A stretch of DNA of 64,000 nucleotides from Arabidopsis thaliana. Its lineage: Eukaryota; Streptophyta; Magnoliopsida; Brassicales; Brassicaceae. This document shows, piece after piece, positions 45,296 through 55,952 of the stretch. Within the stretch, counting starts at the first letter, position 1; each line of letters starts with the position of its first letter. The stretch is taken from positions 6,696,001 to 6,760,000 of the forward strand of contig NC_003070.9 in assembly GCF_000001735.4 (NCBI RefSeq), read 5' to 3'. The notes beneath the pieces are model-generated. The model was not told the DNA's origin. It worked only from the letters and a program-made list of their open reading frames with translations, and made no database searches. A program made the translations under genes and the position numbers.

Positions 45296-46534
45296 ATGGT
45301 CAATATCTCTGAAATTCCCGACGACTCTAATGACGGCTGCGATCCAAACAAGAAACCAGAAGAACAAGTTTTGAGAAGAAGTAGAAGAATCGCGACAAGA
45401 AACGAGAATCAAAACAAGAAGCCCAAGGAGGAAGAAGAAGAAGATAATCGCTCGGTATCTTTTCCAATTCCAAACGAGCTCACCGAAGCTTGCGTCGCAC
45501 TCATCCGGAAATGTGATTACCCTAGTCTATCTTCCGTCTCAAGTTACTTTTTCAATCTCATCGCTTCGTCAGGACTCTACGAAACGCGTTCGCGCCTCGG
45601 TCTTTCCGAAACCTTTCTTTACGCCGCCATCAAATTCCCTGACACAAATCCCGCAAACTGGTACATTCTCCATCGAAACAAGGTTTCTTCTTTACGTCTG
45701 ACGGAAGTCGGTTCACTTCCACCTGTGCCGTGGGGATGTTCTGTCGTCACAGTCGGTCAAGAGATGTATGTAATTGGTGGACTCCTAGACATAAGACGTT
45801 TACAGTTGATGACTCTCATCGATTGCAGAACTCACAAATGTCGCTCGCTTCCGAGTATGAAAAGAGGTCGTTACAAAGCAGCCGCCGGAGTTGTCGACGG
45901 AAAGATTTACGTAATCGGAGGTTTCAGGATGAGAAAACCGGATGCTGAATGGATTGAAGTGTTTGATCTAAAGACACAGATTTGGGAATCTTTGCCTGGT
46001 CCGTACCCTAGAACTAGTGCGGGTTCCCAGTTTTCTGCACATGCGGTGATGGAAGACAAGTTATACATGTTGGGTTCTAAATTTTGTTTGGTTTACGAAC
46101 CAAAAAGAAACGGTGAATGGGACGCATCCGTCGGAGCAACCCCATTAAAAGATTTGTGGGACAAGACTTGTTGTGTGGTAGATGATATGTTGTATACGAC
46201 TGATCCTCGGCGTACTCTTGGACATCCAATAGTCGTGTATCATCCAAAGGACAAGACTTGGAGACCTGTGAAAGGTGAATCCTTGTGGAGTTTGCCTAGT
46301 TATTTCTTTTCTAAGTCTGAAATGGCGAATTTTGGTGGAAAGTTGGTGATTTTGGGCAGTAACAAGAGCTATGTTACTGGTGATTGCATTGGAGAAAAAG
46401 GTATTTGGTGCGTAATGATCGAGTTGGAAAAACGTGAAGGAGGTGAGATTTGGGGGAAGGTTGAATCACTCGACTGTGTGCTTGGAGACATAAACTTTCT
46501 GTCGGTTCGGCTTTGTCAAACTCTGACCATTTGA
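45296..46534 (+). CDS. kelch-repeat F-box protein, copy 2 (At1g19470-like)
   Basis: A single coding exon, 412 aa, closely similar to copy 1 across the whole length. F-box at about 56-105, then kelch repeats (YVIGGLLDIRRLQLM, IYVIGGFRMRK, LYMLGSKF). The most different part is around residues 280-310 (GATPLKDLWDKTCC versus NANPIWNLWKVPC), in the substrate-binding kelch side. This suggests divergence in target choice, which is an inference. Predicted SCF ubiquitin-ligase adaptor. A 3' UTR splice acceptor (TTCTTGCAG) follows the stop, as in copy 1. Confidence 0.92.
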   Translation: MVNISEIPDDSNDGCDPNKKPEEQVLRRSRRIATRNENQNKKPKEEEEEDNRSVSFPIPNELTEACVALIRKCDYPSLSSVSSYFFNLIASSGLYETRSRLGLSETFLYAAIKFPDTNPANWYILHRNKVSSLRLTEVGSLPPVPWGCSVVTVGQEMYVIGGLLDIRRLQLMTLIDCRTHKCRSLPSMKRGRYKAAAGVVDGKIYVIGGFRMRKPDAEWIEVFDLKTQIWESLPGPYPRTSAGSQFSAHAVMEDKLYMLGSKFCLVYEPKRNGEWDASVGATPLKDLWDKTCCVVDDMLYTTDPRRTLGHPIVVYHPKDKTWRPVKGESLWSLPSYFFSKSEMANFGGKLVILGSNKSYVTGDCIGEKGIWCVMIELEKREGGEIWGKVESLDCVLGDINFLSVRLCQTLTI

Positions 46535-46978
46535 TGATACATGAGATGGTTTCTTGCAGGTATGTTTATGTGATTGAGTATGACCTTTTTGCTGTTCATG
46601 CCTTTTCTTTAGCATCAAGGCTTACTTGTCTTTTTCATGATCTTGTTGCAGGTGAAGGATCTTTATTACTCACCTTAACCTTTGTGCACAATAATAATAG
46701 TCTTTTACATAAGCCTTGAGTAGATTTCTTAAGAAAGTGGGCTAGATGCATTTCTACAATATTCTCACCAAAACTTGTTGAAATGCCTCTTTAGTTACAG
46801 CTATACTTATACAATTTCACTAACATGCTCTCAAGTCTTTTTCTGTAAGCAATAATCACACAATCAGATTATAACAAAACCTAATCTGCTTCTACTATAT
46901 GAGCAAATATGAAATCTTTTAGAATTTAGTTGAAAGCAAAACAAACCGAGTTTTAAAACTTTTAAGTTAACCTGAAGC

Positions 46979-48230
46979 TAGAGATGTTAACGATGGGTTA
47001 AAACCCACTGGGTACCCAAAACCCACATAAAATTTTAAGCCCATAAATCTACTTTTTTAAGAAAAAAAATACATGTTTAAAATGGGCTAAGTACCCAAAT
47101 AAATAAAACCCATATGGGTTTACCTCATTGGGTTATGGGTACCCACGGGTTTTTTTAAAGTCATTTTTCAAGTGAATCAACATTTTCTTGTCAAAAAAGA
47201 TTTCACATTTTTCCGCCAAAAAAGACATTCAACATTTTCCCGCCAAAAACGACAATCAACATTTTCCCGCCAAAACGCAATTTAACATTTTCCCGCCAAA
47301 ACGCAATTTAACATTTTTCCGCCAAAAAAGACATTCAACATTTTCCCGCCAAAAACGACAATCAACATTTTCCCGCCAAAAAGCAATTTAACATTTTCCT
47401 GCCAAAAACGACATTCAGCATTTTTCCGTCAAAACGACATTCAACATTTTCCCGCCAAAACGACATTCAACATTTTTCCGCCAAAACGCAATTCAACATT
47501 TTCCGCCAAAACGCAATTCAACATTTTTCCACCAAAACGCAATTCAACATTTTCCCGTCAAAAACGCAATTCAACATTTTCCCGCCAAAAACGAAATCAA
47601 CATTTTCCTGCCAAAAATGATTTCACATTTTCCGGTCAAAAACCCAATTTAACATTTTCCCACCAAAAATGATATTCAACAACATTTTTCCGCCAAAACC
47701 GCGATTTAACATTTTCCCGCCAAAAACGACATTCAACATTTTCCCGCCAAAAAAGACATTCAACATTTTCCCGCCAAAAACGACAATCAACATTTTTCCG
47801 CCAAAACGCAATTTAACATTTTCCCGCCAAAAACGACATTCAGCATTTCCGGCCAAGAAAAGGATTTGACATTTTTCCTGCCAAAAACGCAATTTAACAT
47901 TTTTCCGCCAAAAAACGCAATTTAACATTTTCCCATCAAAAACGAATTCAACTTTTTTCCCATCAAATATATATGTAATTCAGAAAATAAATACAATTTA
48001 AAATATATTTATAAGCAAAATATAGATACAATATACATATAATAGTATATTAGCAGTTAAACATAAACTCTAAGAAAATGACAGAAACCAAGTTGGATAC
48101 CCACAAGTAGTCTCGGAACAATCAGGTTTTTTTGGGCTTTACCCACTAAATAAAAAACCCATAGGTTTTTGGTAGGGGTTTTTTTTGGGTTCAAGTCGGG
48201 CTGGGCTTTTTTACCCACCACAACTGCCTA
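46979..48230. mobile_element. transposon-like segment carrying the E2F-site array
   Basis: The left end TAGAGATGTTAACGATGGG resembles plant hAT ends. The right end, read inverted, is TAGGCAGTTGTGGTGGGTAA, partly matching it. It is bracketed by TAACCTGAAGC (46968-46978) and TAACCTATAAGC (48231-48242). The paralogous block has this sequence only once (TAACTTGAAGA near 44234) with no insert, which supports an insertion. Flanks hold repeated GGGTACCCA/AACCCA words. There is no transposase, so it is non-autonomous. A target duplication of about 11 bp would favour a Mutator-like class and the ends a hAT class, so the class is left open. Confidence 0.6.
47185..47965 (+). repeat. minisatellite of about 29 E2F-site-like units
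   Basis: Units of about 25-28 bp read CAACATTTTCCCGCCAAAACG with variants. I count about 29 units, of which about eleven carry exactly TTTTCCCGCCAAAA, and six carry TTTTTCCGCCAAAA. TTTCCCGCC is the E2F-DP consensus (WTTSSCSS). The centre is better kept than the spacer, which varies (CGACAAT, CGCAATT, AGACATT). It lies inside the transposon-like segment between a kelch F-box gene and the glycosylase gene. Confidence 0.9.
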
Positions 48231-48519
48231 TAACCTATAAGCTATCACTTTTAAGAAATACTAAGTAGCCGAGTTTGGGCTTTAAAAAGGAAGTAAAAGC
48301 CCATATAAAGGTCATCGGAGCGTGAGAGCCACTCTCGTACAGAGCGCGTTAGAGAAGATATAAAGCGACGGAGCAGATTCTTTTTCTTCCCTCTCTCCTG
48401 AGAAGAAGAAGTAAAGAAGTAAGATCAATTCTCGGCCGTAGTTAGTTATCCTCCGAATAGATTTCCGATTCTCTGTTTCTTCTAGATTGAATTTAAAAAC
48501 CCTACTTTTGAATTTTCAC
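48231..48519 (+). promoter_or_regulatory. DNA glycosylase promoter and leader
   Basis: Contains a site II-like GGGCTTTAAAAAGG and AAGCCCATA near 48275-48305 and a long leader with pyrimidine-rich CTTTTTCTTCCCTCTCTCC. The same motifs are kept in the relic at 44262-44445. Confidence 0.55.
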
Positions 48520-50144
48520 ATGGGAGAACAATCACCTTCTCAACCATCGACTCAATGCCAAAGTCATCCACAATCACCCAAACCCGATACTCATAACCTA
48601 ATCCCACCGGAATCCACCGATGAATGTCTCGATTCAGCTGGAGTTTCAGGCTCAATCGTCTCATCTACCACAATCGACGCTCGACGGATCACTGAACTAG
48701 GCAATGTATCGTCTCCGCCGTCCAAAATCCCTCTCCGCCCTCGGAAAATCCGGAAACTCACACTCGACGGAGACGTCTCCGGTGAAGATTATAAGGCGGA
48801 GGATATCTCCTCATCTCAAGTAAACTCTCCGCTCGCGACGGATGGAAAATCTCCCGGTAAAGGTAAATTGTCGCACTTACGAGCTATAACTGTGCCGAGG
48901 ATCCAAGCTCGTCCTCTGACATGTGAAGGTGAGCTCGAAACAGCGATTCACTATCTCCGTAACGCGGATCCTTTGCTCGCGGCGTTAATCGACGTTCATC
49001 CACCGCCGACGTTTGAGTCTTTTAAGACTCCGTTCTTAGCTCTGATACGAAACATCCTCTACCAACAGCTTGCAATGAAAGCTGGGAATTCAATCTACAC
49101 ACGATTTGTTTCTCTCTGCGGCGGCGAAAATTTGGTTGTACCTGAGACGGTCTTATCATTAAATCCTCAGCAGCTTCGTCAAATTGGTGTCTCGGGACGT
49201 AAGGCGAGTTATCTTCATGATTTAGCTAGAAAGTATCAAAACGGAATCTTGTCGGATTCGGCGATTTTGAACATGGATGAGAAGTCTTTGTTCACGATGC
49301 TAACAATGGTTAATGGAATTGGGTCATGGTCTGTTCATATGTTCATGATAAATTCTCTTCATCGACCAGATGTTTTGCCGGTTAATGATCTCGGTGTTAG
49401 GAAAGGAGTGCAGTTGCTGTATGGCTTAGATGACCTGCCTCGGCCATCGCAGATGGAGCAGCATTGTGCTAAGTGGAGACCGTACAGATCAGTGGGTTCG
49501 TGGTACATGTGGCGGCTCATTGAAGCTAAGAGCACATCAACGAGTGCTGCTGTTGCAGCCGGAGTGTCATTACCTCCATTGGAAGATATTCAACAAGAAC
49601 ATCAGCAGCAACAGCTTATGGACCCTCTTAATGGTGTGTTCAGTATCGGGTAAGTAAAGTTTGTTTCTTTTGGAAACTTTTGAAAGTTTTTCTCTGTACT
49701 TGGAGTGTGCTTAGCTTAAGTAGATAGATTATTGAAAACTGTTACTTGCTGCAAATACAAACTAATATGTTTGGTTTGGATCACTAAGATTAAATATCTG
49801 AGCTTTGGCCAACTATTTGTGGAATGCGCTTATGGTTGATAAAGTATTTTAGGCCTCCAAGATTAGGTGTAATGTTTAGTTGGTGACATTCATGTATATA
49901 GGAGACTAATAATGAGCTTACATTTCATGTTTGACAAAAAGTAGTTGCTTGAAACCATCTAGTGAGTAGTGAGTGAGGCTATATTTTTCATCACCTCGAT
50001 TGACTGACACCTTCAGGGTGTCTACATAGTGTCGTAGGAGAGTTTTTCCAGCTATGGTCTTGATTTCTCTCCATGATTCTTTCTACGCTAATTCTTCTGA
50101 TTATCGATCTATGACTCTTTAACAGGGCTTGGGGACAATCGTAG
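48520..50144 (+). CDS. HhH-GPD DNA glycosylase (3-methyladenine glycosylase/AlkA-like)
   Basis: CDS is exon 1, 48520-49649, plus a tiny last exon, 50126-50144 (ATCGG/GGCTTGG), giving 382 aa. Without splicing the frame ends at 49653 (377 aa). The N-terminal 125 residues are low-complexity with Ser/Pro and basic runs. The catalytic domain follows: helix-hairpin-helix TMVNGIGSWSVHMF (about 264-277) and catalytic Asp290 in VLPVNDLGV, as in AlkA/MAG enzymes. These excise alkylated purines and start base-excision repair in the nucleus; the substrate here is inferred. The start is the first ATG in the CACATGGGAGAAC context; a longer reading from 48487 has no ATG. Its promoter and first codons are duplicated at 44.3 kb. 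Confidence 0.92.
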
Positions 50145-51166
50145 CTGTTCTTCCACGTTGGTCCTGGATGGTCTGATGGCTTACATGAGTTATTTTGTTC
50201 TGGACTTGGGGTTTGTGCCTAGTAAAAAAAAAACTGTGGGAGAAAGAATAATAAAAGGATGTGCTAGTCTGGGTTCCTTGAGACACAAGCTGAAGTAACA
50301 GTGAATATGATCTTCTTAGTTGAGTGAAAGAGTCTGTAATGTTAAGAGTGAGTAGCTAATGACAAAGTAGTGTCTTCTTTATTTTTGTCGGAGACCTAAC
50401 TCTCTTGACAGAGCTTCCTCATCATCTCTAAAACAGATCCACACTTCTGTATCGCATCGTTGCTCAGTCTAACTAACAATGAAAATACTACTATAAAGAC
50501 TGGCGACAGCGAGTCACTGCCGTTAAATTTACTCTGTTTCATCCGAAGCCATTAAATATATACTCTGTTTCAAAATTAGGTACGGGAAAACTGTTGAAGT
50601 TGATTTTGCTCATTCGAATGTTTGCCTCATCCTTGTGGGCCTGTGTTAATCTCATTTCTAGATTTGATGCCAATGTCGTCACGAGAGCACTTTTCTGGAC
50701 AAGTATGTATGTAGGCCCAATAACAGCCCAATCACACATTATTTATATAAAAAAATGAAAAGGTAAATACTAAATTCAATAGGCACGAATCGATCTGTGG
50801 ACGGGAGGAAAAATATATCAAAGAGTTTGTACCCGCCTTCGCCGCAACCGTCGTTCCTGTCGCCGGTAAATTCTGTTCCTCGGTTCTCTTCTTTGCTAGA
50901 TCTCTTTTTCTCTGTTTTGACTTTTTTCCTCCCTCAAATTTTCAAAATTCCTGATTCGAGATTCTTCGTTATGCAACTTTACTGTTGCTAAGCTCGTAAA
51001 CCCTAGCTCGGCAAACGTTTGCTACTTGTTTCTGGTTTTTCGAGAAAGAGTGTGGATATATCTTGAATGTTGAATGAAACAATTGAATTCTCGCTTTAGA
51101 CAATCATCAAACACTGACTGATTGTTGCTTCAGTACTAATTCCCAGGAACAAGTGTGGACAGATCA
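50145..51166. other. spacer and upstream exon of the WD40 gene
   Basis: 3' UTR of the glycosylase to about 50400, then the promoter side of the WD40 gene. A first exon probably ends at CTGTCGCCG/GTAAAT near 50862. Its ATG at 50797 opens a short frame that does not run in frame into the next exon under the splice sites I can see, so it may be a uORF. Confidence 0.45.
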
Positions 51167-54100
51167 ATGGATGGAGAAGAATGTAATATATCACTGTTTG
51201 ATTATTCTGCTGAGAGTCATCTAAAGGCAGTGGAATCTATCACTGATTTATGTGGTGAAGCTAATGCTGATATTGATGAGAATGATATCAACATATTGTC
51301 ATCATCAGTTACATTCTTGAGGTGCGTAAAGAATTAATTATGTATTCATATAAGCTTCTTTCTATTGTAACTTATGTTGAAGTGGTTATAGAAAGTGTTT
51401 CTCAATGTGGCGGTAAGAGTATTCTACTAGACGATTTAACACTCACAAATCTAATTCTTGCCTACTGAATTTTTGTATAGGGAATGGAGGCATTATAATT
51501 TCGAACCAAAGAGTTTTGCATTCTACAACGAGGCTGAGAAAAACCATCAACCAAAGGATATAAACAGTCAAACTTTGCCTCAATTTTCTTCCGCACGAGC
51601 TCCCAAGGTTTTGTGTAATTACGCTAAAAAATTATTTCTACTTTGGTTCTTAACTCTCCATTTACTTCTTAAATTGCTTCAACGACAATGCATTTTTTAA
51701 TCTCTACTCTTATTGGTGCAGGTTAAGATACATGACGATGAGTCATCATCATCTGGTGAAATCAGGTAATAGTTAAAATATATATGAGCTGTGATCATTT
51801 AAGCTGTTCAACGGGTTCTGCTGGCTAGCAAAAGTAATCTTGACCATGGGAGATGAACATAGGTTTCCCCAGTTAGATGAATGTTAATTCACTGCTAAAG
51901 TGCTAATTTAATGTTCAATCCGAACCAGGACTAGGTTGCTAATTGGTTAGACAGGACATTGACATTCCATGTTTGTGTATATGTGTCTGCTCTTGTCCCT
52001 CTTTAATTATCAAAAAGAGTTGTGCTAGTCATGATCGTTTATCTGATGGATTATTATTCACCTCTGCAGCAAGGACTTTGTGATGCATGTTGGAGGCTCT
52101 GTTTGGGCAATGGAGTGGTGTCCCAGAGTTCATGGGAATCCAGATGCTCAAGCTAAATGTGAGGTGATTAGGTCATATTTTTTTGTTTCATTACTCCGTA
52201 GAAATGGGAATCTTAGGTTTTCATTGTTGTGAACTTTACTGTTGCAGTTTCTAGCTGTGGCTACTCATCCGCCTGACTCATACAGTCACAAGATTGGTAT
52301 TCCTCTTATAGGTCGAGGCATCATTCAGATATGGTGCATTATAAATGCCACTTGCAAGAAAGATAGCGGCCAAGTTTCAGATAAGGGTAAAAAATTGACA
52401 GGAAAGTCTCGAAAACAACCATCTGGTGAAACTACTGAAACAACAGAACCTAAGAAGCCGAGAGGCAGGCCCAGAAAGCATCCAGTAGAGACAACAGAGC
52501 CTAAGAAACCAAGAGGTAGACCTAGAAAGAAGAGTACTGCCGAGTTACCTGTTGAGCTTGATGATGACGTTCTGTACGTTGAAGCTCTGTCTGTTCGGTA
52601 TCCAGAAAATTCAGTTGTTCCCGCAACTCCTCTTCGGATACTACGAGAAACTCCAGTAACAGAAACTAAGGTCAACAATGAAGGTTCAGGACAAGTGTTG
52701 TCTTCGGACAATGCAAATATCAAGCTTCCAGTACGGAGAAAGAGACAAAAAACCAAAAGTACTGAAGAAAGTTGCACACCCATGATATTAGAATATAGTG
52801 AAGCTGTTGGAAATGTACCGAGCAAACCGTCCTCTGGTATTTCTGAAGACATAGTAGCTCTTCCAAGGGTTGTCTTATGCCTGGCCCACAATGGAAAAGT
52901 TGTCTGGGATATGAAATGGCGTCCCTCATATGCGGGTGATTCTCTTAATAAGCATAGTATGGGATATTTAGCTGTCTTGCTGGGGAATGGATCTCTGGAA
53001 GTGTAAGCTAGTTACTTCTTCTCTTCTTTTTATCCTAATGCATTCTGTGCCCTGCACGATTTTTCCCTTCTGCTTTGATTTCTATCACCGTATGCCATCT
53101 GCAATGATGTAGCACCTTTCTAGACTGCATATACTCTGCAAAATGAACGACCTTATGCAGGTGGGATGTTCCAATGCCTAAGGCAACATCAGCTCTATAT
53201 TTATCATCAAAGAAAGCTGCGACTGATCCCCGTTTTGTGAAACTGGCTCCCGTTTTCAAATGTTCAAACTTGAAGTGTGGCGACACAAAGAGGTCAGTAA
53301 ATTTCTTCAATATTTCCAGTTTTTGCTTGTTTGGTGGAATGAAAAACAAAGCAGTCCTTCTATGTTTTTAAGAGTTGAATATATAATTGATTTTCAGTTT
53401 CCTTATGCTTTATCTATTGGCTTTCTCTTGATATGGTGCTCCTCTATTTTTATACAGTATTCCTTTGACAGTTGAATGGTCGACTTTAGGGAACCCTGAT
53501 TTCTTACTGGCTGGTTGCCACGATGGCACGGTAATTAGTAAATTATTTCACTTTCTTCACTGACTCTATCATATTTTTGTCTCTGTTTTCTTGCATATGT
53601 GTAAATGTATTCAGGAACAAGAATTGCAGTGCTTAATTGCGTTGACCCCTTTATTTTTGTTATCTTGCATCAGGTTGCTCTCTGGAAGTTTTCTACAACC
53701 AAATCTTCAGAAGGTAAGACCTGATATGTTTGTCCTGATGCCAGATAGTTTCTTTTCACACGGTGGCCAGAGAAAGTGATTTCATCTGTTGATTTCATAT
53801 TTACCTTTCACGTTTTTTTGTGCAGATACAAGACCTTTACTTTTCTTCAGCGCAGATACAGCTCCTATTAGGGCAGTTGCATGGGCTCCTGGTGAAAGGT
53901 AGTGACGTAAAATCACACCCATAAAATCAAACTGTGAAGAGGATTCGCTTATTAATCAAAAGTAATTTCTGAAAGTTTTCCAGTGATCAGGAAAGTGCAA
54001 ACATAGTAGCAACTGCTGGACATGCTGGTCTGAAGTTTTGGGACTTACGGTACACTTCATTAACCTTATCAGCTATTACATAATTTTCTTTAAACTTTGA

Positions 54101-55443
54101 TGCTCATGCAATTAATTAACAAGACTGCACTGTTTATTCTTTTATTTGGCTCTCCATAGCTTCTTGCTTACTTCCTATGTTTTTTCTGCAGTGATCCGTT
54201 CCGTCCTCTGTGGGATTTGCACCCAGTACCAAGGTTTATTTACAGCCTTGATTGGTTACAAGATCCAAGGTATCAATCACTGTTCTATCCTCAGTTGATT
54301 ATACAGTCTTTAGATCAATGGTTTGAAGTCCTGCTTAAACATGTGGTTTCAAATATCTGTAGCTGCGTTCTATTGTCCTTTGATGATGGAACATTAAGAA
54401 TCCTAAGCTTGGTGAAGGTTGCGTATGATGTTCCTGCTACTGGAAGGCCTTATCCTAATACAAAACAGCAAGGGTTAAGCGTTTATAACTGTTCAACTTT
54501 TCCCATCTGGAGTATTCAAGTATCAAGGCTAACAGGTAAATGTTCTTTATGGGCTTGTCTTTGTGTTCAAATTCGTAATCATCGGTTCATCATAATAAAT
54601 AAGTCAAAATATAACTTCTCAGGCATAGCAGCGTATTGCACTGCAGATGGGTCCATTTTCCATTTCGAGGTTTGCATAAACTGCACAATTACTTCACCTC
54701 TTATGTTCTTTGTCAATTTCTTTGAGATTTCATTTTGTCTTGTTGGGATTCCTTACAGCTTACGACCAAAGCAGTGGAAAAAGACACGAGAAATCGGACT
54801 CCACACTATCTCTGTGGACAGTTGACAATGAAAGATTCCACCTTCATAGTGCATAGTCCAGTTCCAGACATCCCGATCGTATTGAAGAAACCAGTTGGTG
54901 AGACCGGTGAAAAACAGAGATGCCTTCGAAGTCTCTTGAACGAATCTCCTAGCCGATATGCATCTAACGTTTCAGATGTTCAGCCTCTAGGTCAGTTGAA
55001 ACCAGTCTAAATTAGACTGTCTAATAGATCAATCTCCGGAATCACTTAGTCCTTACCTTGAACTGGTTTACTTGATCTTTTCAGCTTTTGCACACGTTGA
55101 GGATCCAGGTTTAGAGTCTGAATCCGAAGGAACAAATAACAAAGCAGCAAAATCAAAGGCTAAAAAAGGAAAGAACAACGCAAGAGCAGAGGAGGACGAG
55201 AACAGCAGAGCACTGGTCTGTGTCAAAGAAGATGGCGGAGAAGAAGAAGGAAGAAGAAAAGCAGCTAGCAACAATAGCAATGGAATGAAAGCAGAAGGGT
55301 TCCCGCCTAAAATGGTGGCGATGCATCGTGTGCGGTGGAACATGAATAAAGGAAGTGAGAGATGGTTATGTTATGGTGGAGCCGCCGGGATTGTTCGGTG
55401 TCAAGAGATTGCTCCAACCTCAGATTGGAAACCTCGGAGATAA
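51167..55443 (+). CDS. WD40 protein with AT-hooks, TFIIIC subunit-like (At1g19485-like)
   Basis: About 15 exons, with the largest near 52249-53003. The early exons encode an acidic N-terminus. The large exon carries two AT-hooks, KKPRGRPRKHP and KKPRGRPRKKS, in a lysine-rich linker. WD40-type repeats come before and after (GGSVWAMEWCPRVHG, CHDGTVALWKF, APIRAVAWAPGE, TAGHAGLKFWDLR, LSFDDGTLRIL). A charged, lysine-rich stretch precedes the conserved end (HRVRWNMNKGSERWLCYGG). This arrangement resembles GTF3C2/TFIIIC110-type proteins, which help recruit RNA polymerase III; that function is inferred. AT-hooks bind AT-rich minor grooves. The start at 51167 is the first ATG in the open frame of the second exon, and the N-terminus could be longer. 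Confidence 0.85.
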
Positions 55444-55952
55444 CAATTAAGTCCCTTGTAACAATACACTTATATAACATCTTCAAGTGTTTATTCCAAA
55501 AAGAAAATTAACGTAGGATTTTGTATTAAAAGAAGATTATTTGCAAGAAACTGATTCAATTGAAGAACTTTTTGATTCTGCGGTCAAAAAAGGGAACAAA
55601 CCCTGAAAATATGTTATAGAACTGATCAAGACCGGAACGGAACTTCAAGCGAGAAGCAAACAGATTCCGGATGATCTTACAAAATGGCACTTTTAACTTT
55701 GTGCCAAATAACCCTAAATCTTACAATGGTACAACATTTGCTATTACCTTGTAAAAACAAAACCAGAAACTCCCGAATACTAATCTTGGATAAGTATAAC
55801 AATAATCCAACTTTTGTTTGGTGGATGAGTATGACTCTTTGTTTTGGTGTTTATGTAAGAAAGCCGAAACAATGCGAAAATGCCCCGGACAAAAAGAAAG
55901 GGATCATGAAGTACCTTCAGTGTTTTAACTGGTAAGATGAAGAATATATGAG
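55444..55952. other. convergent spacer between the WD40 and bZIP62 genes
   Basis: 3' flanks of two convergent genes; about 500 bp with no other gene seen. An open frame from 55684 on the plus strand is antisense or UTR and not supported. Confidence 0.55.

Noticed and set aside
47188-47928. Repetitive open frames such as PAKNDNQHFPAK and FGGKMLN repeats on both strands
   Set aside because: Produced by the 25-28 bp minisatellite, not a protein gene.
47185-47965. CRISPR-like array
   Set aside because: Nuclear plant DNA; spacers are themselves repeated variants of one unit and no cas genes exist. It is a minisatellite.
55068-55343. Minus-strand 91-codon frame opposite the WD40 gene's last exon
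   Set aside because: Antisense shadow of a lysine/glutamate-rich coding exon.
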